Of a stretch of DNA of 64,000 nucleotides, positions 60,363-64,000 are shown piece by piece. The notes under the pieces are model-generated. The model made no database searches. It was given only the letters and a program-made list of their open reading frames with translations, and was not told the DNA's origin. The position numbers and the translations under genes were made by a program. Source of the DNA: Narthecium ossifragum (taxonomy: Eukaryota > Streptophyta > Magnoliopsida > Dioscoreales > Nartheciaceae); assembly GCA_963920575.1 (NCBI GenBank), contig OY986970.1, positions 26,183,869 to 26,247,868 of the forward strand, written 5' to 3'. How positions within the stretch are numbered: the first letter of the stretch is position 1; each line of letters starts with the position of its first letter.

Positions 60363-60634
60363 AGATTTTTTTTTTTTAAAAGTTAAGCACGGCGGGGGGA
60401 GAGAGAGAGTACCGGCTGGGGGTCAGAGAGGGTACCAATTATCAAACCCGATCCTTCACAGGACACCCAAGCTGTCATACCAGACAAGCTAAGGGAGGTT
60501 GGTTGCCCCTGAAGATCTCATGCATATAATCAGAAGTACTCAATTGCCTCTAAAAATCACAAAAAGAAAATGAGCACTATAATAGTACATTTCCTCAAAC
60601 CTGAAACTTTAGTGAGTTTGAGAATTGTGTTTTA

Positions 60635-62318
60635 AAAACTGTTAGTCATAAAAATAACCATTTGGACGATTAACAAGATCAGTGGTAATTTTGTAAATAT
60701 TGTCAATCGGTCAAAAGACACCTTAATATTGACACAGTTAGAGTATTTTGACCATAACTTTTACATCAAGTATCGAAATTGGCCGATTCTTGAACGATTA
60801 GACAGAGGACGAAAAGATCTACAACTTTGTTGTTGACAAGATCTTCAGATTCCATCTTTAGTGTGTCAAACGGACAACCAAAGTGTTCAATGGCAAACTA
60901 GTAAATAAGATCAAATGTCCAAATCCAATCGGCCAAATTTCTCTAGCCAGATTCTCTATCGGTCAAAAGTCCATCGGCCATATTTTGACTGATTATTTTA
61001 ATAAGATATCGATGTGTTTAGAGATGGCAAAATCGACCGCACCGTTGGATAACCGAGCCGATCCGCACCGATGGGGACGGGTATGATATAGAATTTTTAC
61101 CCGTGGATACGGGTATGGTTTACAAAATTAAAATCCGCGCGGGTACGGGGCGGATTATGGTATTGGGTAATATCCGCCCCGCCCCGCCAATAAATGTCGG
61201 TTTGGTGGATTTTTGAGAGTCTATTTTTGTAATAATACTCTAATAGAGACTAAATGCTAATGACTGTTTGGTGGATCTAGATTTTAGAGAGTGAATGTTG
61301 ATGATAGTTTGGTGAATTTAGATTTAAATTTTAGAAATTGAATGATTTTTTTAAGTTTTGCGGATAACCGTGGGTTGCGGGTATGCGGACCGCATACCCG
61401 CGGGGTATTACCCGCGGGGACGGTTATGGTCCGCGATCCCCATTATCTGCGCGAGGACGGGGCGGTGTGGATATGGGCGGAGGAGTGCGGGGATGGGGAC
61501 GGATATTCCAATATCCGCCCCAATCCGTCCCGTTACCATCACTAGATGTGTTTCGACCGTTTTGGTGATAACTTTTTCATACGATGTCCAAATAACTTGG
61601 TTTTTAGACCGATAGAAAGATAATTCGAAGACCTACAACTTTCCTGTTTAGAGTTTCATCAAATTCCAAAGTCATCATCGGCCAAATCGCAGTAAAAGAC
61701 AAGAAGCTCTACCTGATGGCTGTTTCATAAATAGCTGAAGATATCGCCCAGTTATGCAGTTCTGACAGTTCAAGGCAGTTTCTAACAGTTCAAAAGTGGT
61801 TACCAGAAACTCTATAAATAGCCAAGAGGAAGAAGGAAAGCAGGCCCCGACCATCAAAGCAAACCAGCTTTTTATTTTTATGTAACCTTTTATATTTATC
61901 AATGTAGTCTTATTTTATCTTAATGAAGCCTTTTCCTTTCCTTTAAATTCCTGCATTGAAATCCTTCATTTTTAGGAGTAGTGCTACACTAATCTCTTTC
62001 ATAGGAGTAGAATTATCATATTTTCCTAGGAGTAGTGCTACCATAATTAATTTCCTAGGAGTATATCTATAATTTCCTAATAGTAGATTTACTATAGTTC
62101 ATCATTTTTCATCTTCCATTTTCCATTTTCCATTTCATTTTCCATTTCCATCAACTCCATCATCAACCAAATTACTTTTTTGTACACTTCAACACCTCTG
62201 ATTCGATCATTCGAAAGAGTTAAACTAAACCACAATCTTCTTATTTTTTAAATGTAAAAATAGATTTTGACCTTGACTACAGTCCAGTCAACGGACAAAC
62301 TTCTGTTCTAACAAAAAC
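60635..62318 (+). mobile_element. solo LTR with a nested hAT element
   Basis: The LTR spans 60640-62313, from TGTTAGTCATAAAAATAACC to TTCTGTTCTAACA. The ends are TGTTAG/CTAACA, flanked by a perfect 5-bp duplication AAAAC (60635-60639 and 62314-62318). A TATAAATA box lies at 61813-61820. No internal domains lie in it, so the element was reduced by recombination between LTRs. Removing the nested 526-bp hAT insertion and one 8-bp duplication leaves about 1.14 kb. Its 3' end resembles the LTR ending at 20633. Confidence 0.9.
61011..61552. mobile_element. non-autonomous hAT-type element nested in the solo LTR
   Basis: Element 61019-61544 starts TAGAGATGGCAA and ends TTACCATCACTA (imperfect 12-bp inverted repeat), with a perfect 8-bp target duplication GATGTGTT (61011-61018 and 61545-61552). 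Its ends and GC-rich CCGCCCCG words relate it to the element at 58992-59630. No coding region. Confidence 0.92.
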
Positions 62319-62573
62319 CACCAACCTGATTTGGGTTTTTTTGGGGTTGAATTAATACTCAAAAGTAAATTTTCTTACAGAAAATAAAGCTACATAAAGA
62401 GGGGGAGATCTATAATTTCGCCCATTTGTTTTTGAATCGAATACAGATCATAGAAGATTTTTAATTCGGTCTTCTGTTTCCTAAAATTAACCAACCAATC
62501 ATCTCAGGATATCAAACTAGAAAACAATTGTAAGCTTCTACCTACCGTAGTCACGAAGAAGCACGCAATCCCT

Positions 62574-63490
62574 TCAATCCTCCATCTTCACCTTCTTCGT
62601 CCTTTTCGCATTCTCACCGCCGGCGACCGTAACAACCTCGCCAGAGGAGGGCTTGTACATGTCCGCCGTCACCTCGGAGAGCCACAAGCCGGGGAAAATC
62701 AACTGCTTGTCGACCAGAAAAAATTAGCTGCTAGTATTAGAACAATGTGCCACAAAATAGGGTGGGCGACAGGAGAAAGGGTACTGCTCACATCGAGGTG
62801 GCGTTGAATCGCCCTAGGCCTCCTCTTGGGCGGGCGGCGAGGTAGGGATCCGGTCACCGCGAAGATGTCCTCGTCGATCTCATCTTTGGAGAGTGCCACC
62901 GAGAATCGCCTCCTCTTCTTCTCCCTGCCGCTATCCGATCTCAGTCGGACGCTCCTTTCTCTGTAACCCCTCTCCGGTGGCGTTGGTGGCGCCGGAGTAG
63001 AGGAAGGAGTCATACGCTGTGCAATCACCTCCACAACCCTCGGCGCCGGCCTCGACCTCCGATTACATGGCCTCCCCGAATCCGCCGCCGTGGATGAGGG
63101 CGGTTCTGCCTCGGGCTCGGGATCCTGGGATCCGCTCGAAGGCATCGCGAGTTCCATCCGGTCGGCGGCCTCGCGGAGATGGACTAAAAGCTTGGCCCTG
63201 ACCTCCTTGAGAGCTTCGTCAACGCCCTCTCCACCCTCCGAATCTTCCACCAGATCAACGACCACCACTCCATCAGCCGGCGGCGGCTGGGGCTTGGGAT
63301 TGGCGGCGACAATGATCTCGCCCTTGCGGTTGATGTTGGCGCAACGAAGCAGCCGCTGGGCTCCCCACTTCTTCAAGATCGGGAACGAGAAGTCGTGGAG
63401 GCGGCGTGTCTGGACCTTCCGCCGTGGCTCAGCCGCCGCATTAAGATCCGTCCCCCTCCGCCCCGTCTCCGTCTCCGCCGCCGCCACCAT
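62574..63490 (-). CDS. DUF1639 family protein
   Basis: A plant-specific family without an established function. Two minus-strand exons, 63490-62792 and 62705-62574, give 276 residues. The DUF1639 signature spans the junction: FSVALSKDEIDEDIFAVTGS, then PRRPPKRRPRAIQRHLD, then in exon 2 LIFPGLWLSEVTADMYK, ending VKMED. The N-terminal part has TRRLHDFSFPILKKWGAQR and RLLRCANINRKGE, then disordered Pro/Ser/Glu-rich sequence and a basic KKRRR stretch that could direct nuclear import. The second exon starts at CAG (62705) or three bases later; both keep the frame. I see no lesion. Confidence 0.88.
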
Positions 63491-64000
63491 CCACCACTCC
63501 GTCGCTAGGTATCCAAACGGCTTCTTCTCGAAATGTGAGATAGGTTGGAGAGAAGAGTACGCGCGTTGAAGGTTCTACATGGCGTCGCACGGTGTGGAGC
63601 GGAGCGTCTCATGAAGGCAACACGTAAGCACAGCAGTCGCACGCCGTTAGCGCTCAGGTTGGTTGGCGCCTTTAGTTTTGCCATTCCCTCGCATTGATTT
63701 GAATGGGCCTTCATTGCCACGTGCAGTGCACGTGAGACGTGAACAACGTATGGCATTTGTTTAAGCTTTGACTTGATATAAAATTAACACTAGGCATTTT
63801 CTAATTAAATTGTATGAATTCTTACTCATCTCGATTCATTGATGCTAGATCACATAAATAGCTATTTTTGATTGTAGAAGTATAGCCGCAAATGAATCAG
63901 ATTGGATTAAACCATCTTAACCGAACAATACCTGATTAGATTGTAAGAATTCTTTCACATCGAACCATTTGAGGTTGTAGTTTGGCTCATGGCAATTAAA
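63491..64000. other. upstream flank of the DUF1639 gene
   Basis: No gene recognised. ACGTG-containing words (CCACGTGCAGTGCACGTGAG near 63718) resemble G-box/ABRE-type sites and lie about 230 bp upstream of the DUF1639 ATG. Confidence 0.35.

Overview
The window is nuclear DNA from a flowering plant. Genes carry GT-AG introns, intergenic DNA is AT-rich, and it is full of retroelement and MITE debris. The gene families are all plant ones: a DUF26 receptor kinase, a CRM-domain plastid splicing factor, a beta-expansin, a GT14/DUF266 transferase and a QALGGH zinc finger. GC-rich intronless or first exons and the style of the beta-expansin suggest a monocot, probably not a grass, but I cannot name the species. 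There is one 200-base run of N at 19417-19616, so this is a draft assembly.

Layout from left to right. (1) 405-4188 (+): cysteine-rich receptor-like kinase in six exons that splice cleanly, with an in-frame TAA in the kinase domain and a LINE tail in intron 1. (2) 6021-10477 (+): PP2C-type phosphatase that has lost the exon holding the catalytic core. (3) 11.9-16.3 kb (-): CRS1-like CRM protein for plastid intron splicing. (4) 16972-19282 (-): BC10-like GT14 glycosyltransferase. (5) 19.6-20.6 kb: 3' part of an LTR beside the assembly gap, then a foldback MITE at 21.7-22.0 kb. (6) 22473-23639 (+): beta-expansin. (7) 26645-29506 (-): intronless AP-3 complex delta subunit. (8) 29.5-30.65 kb: GGCCCGG-rich repeats in inverted orientation, possibly one TIR element carrying a captured gene piece. 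(9) 30686-34300 (+): small conserved plant protein of unknown function in five exons. (10) 35824-38176 (+): two-exon gene for a 67-residue secreted eight-cysteine peptide, its intron filled with repeats including an antisense LINE. This gene lies between two direct copies of a segment about 0.8 kb long. (11) 41.0-42.4 kb (+): broken CC-NBS resistance gene. (12) 46.5-46.8 kb (-): pectate lyase fragment beside a tandem repeat of about 200 bp. (13) 48-56 kb: gene-poor, with another LINE bounded by target-site duplications. (14) 56439-57110 (+): single C2H2 zinc-finger repressor of the GIS/ZFP type. (15) 57-62.5 kb: MITEs, two hAT-type elements and a solo LTR; one hAT element sits inside the solo LTR. 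(16) 62574-63490 (-): DUF1639 protein.

The genes do not form a pathway or cluster; this is ordinary plant gene order. The useful information is in the broken genes (kinase, phosphatase, NLR, pectate lyase), in the unrecognised cysteine-rich peptide, and in mobile elements whose exact ends and target-site duplications can be read directly. I found no RNA genes, CRISPR arrays or virus-derived genes. Exon limits were set by hand from reading-frame continuity and splice-site consensus. The summed exon lengths come out as whole codons for the kinase, phosphatase, expansin, GT14, DUF1639, 131-residue and 67-residue genes.
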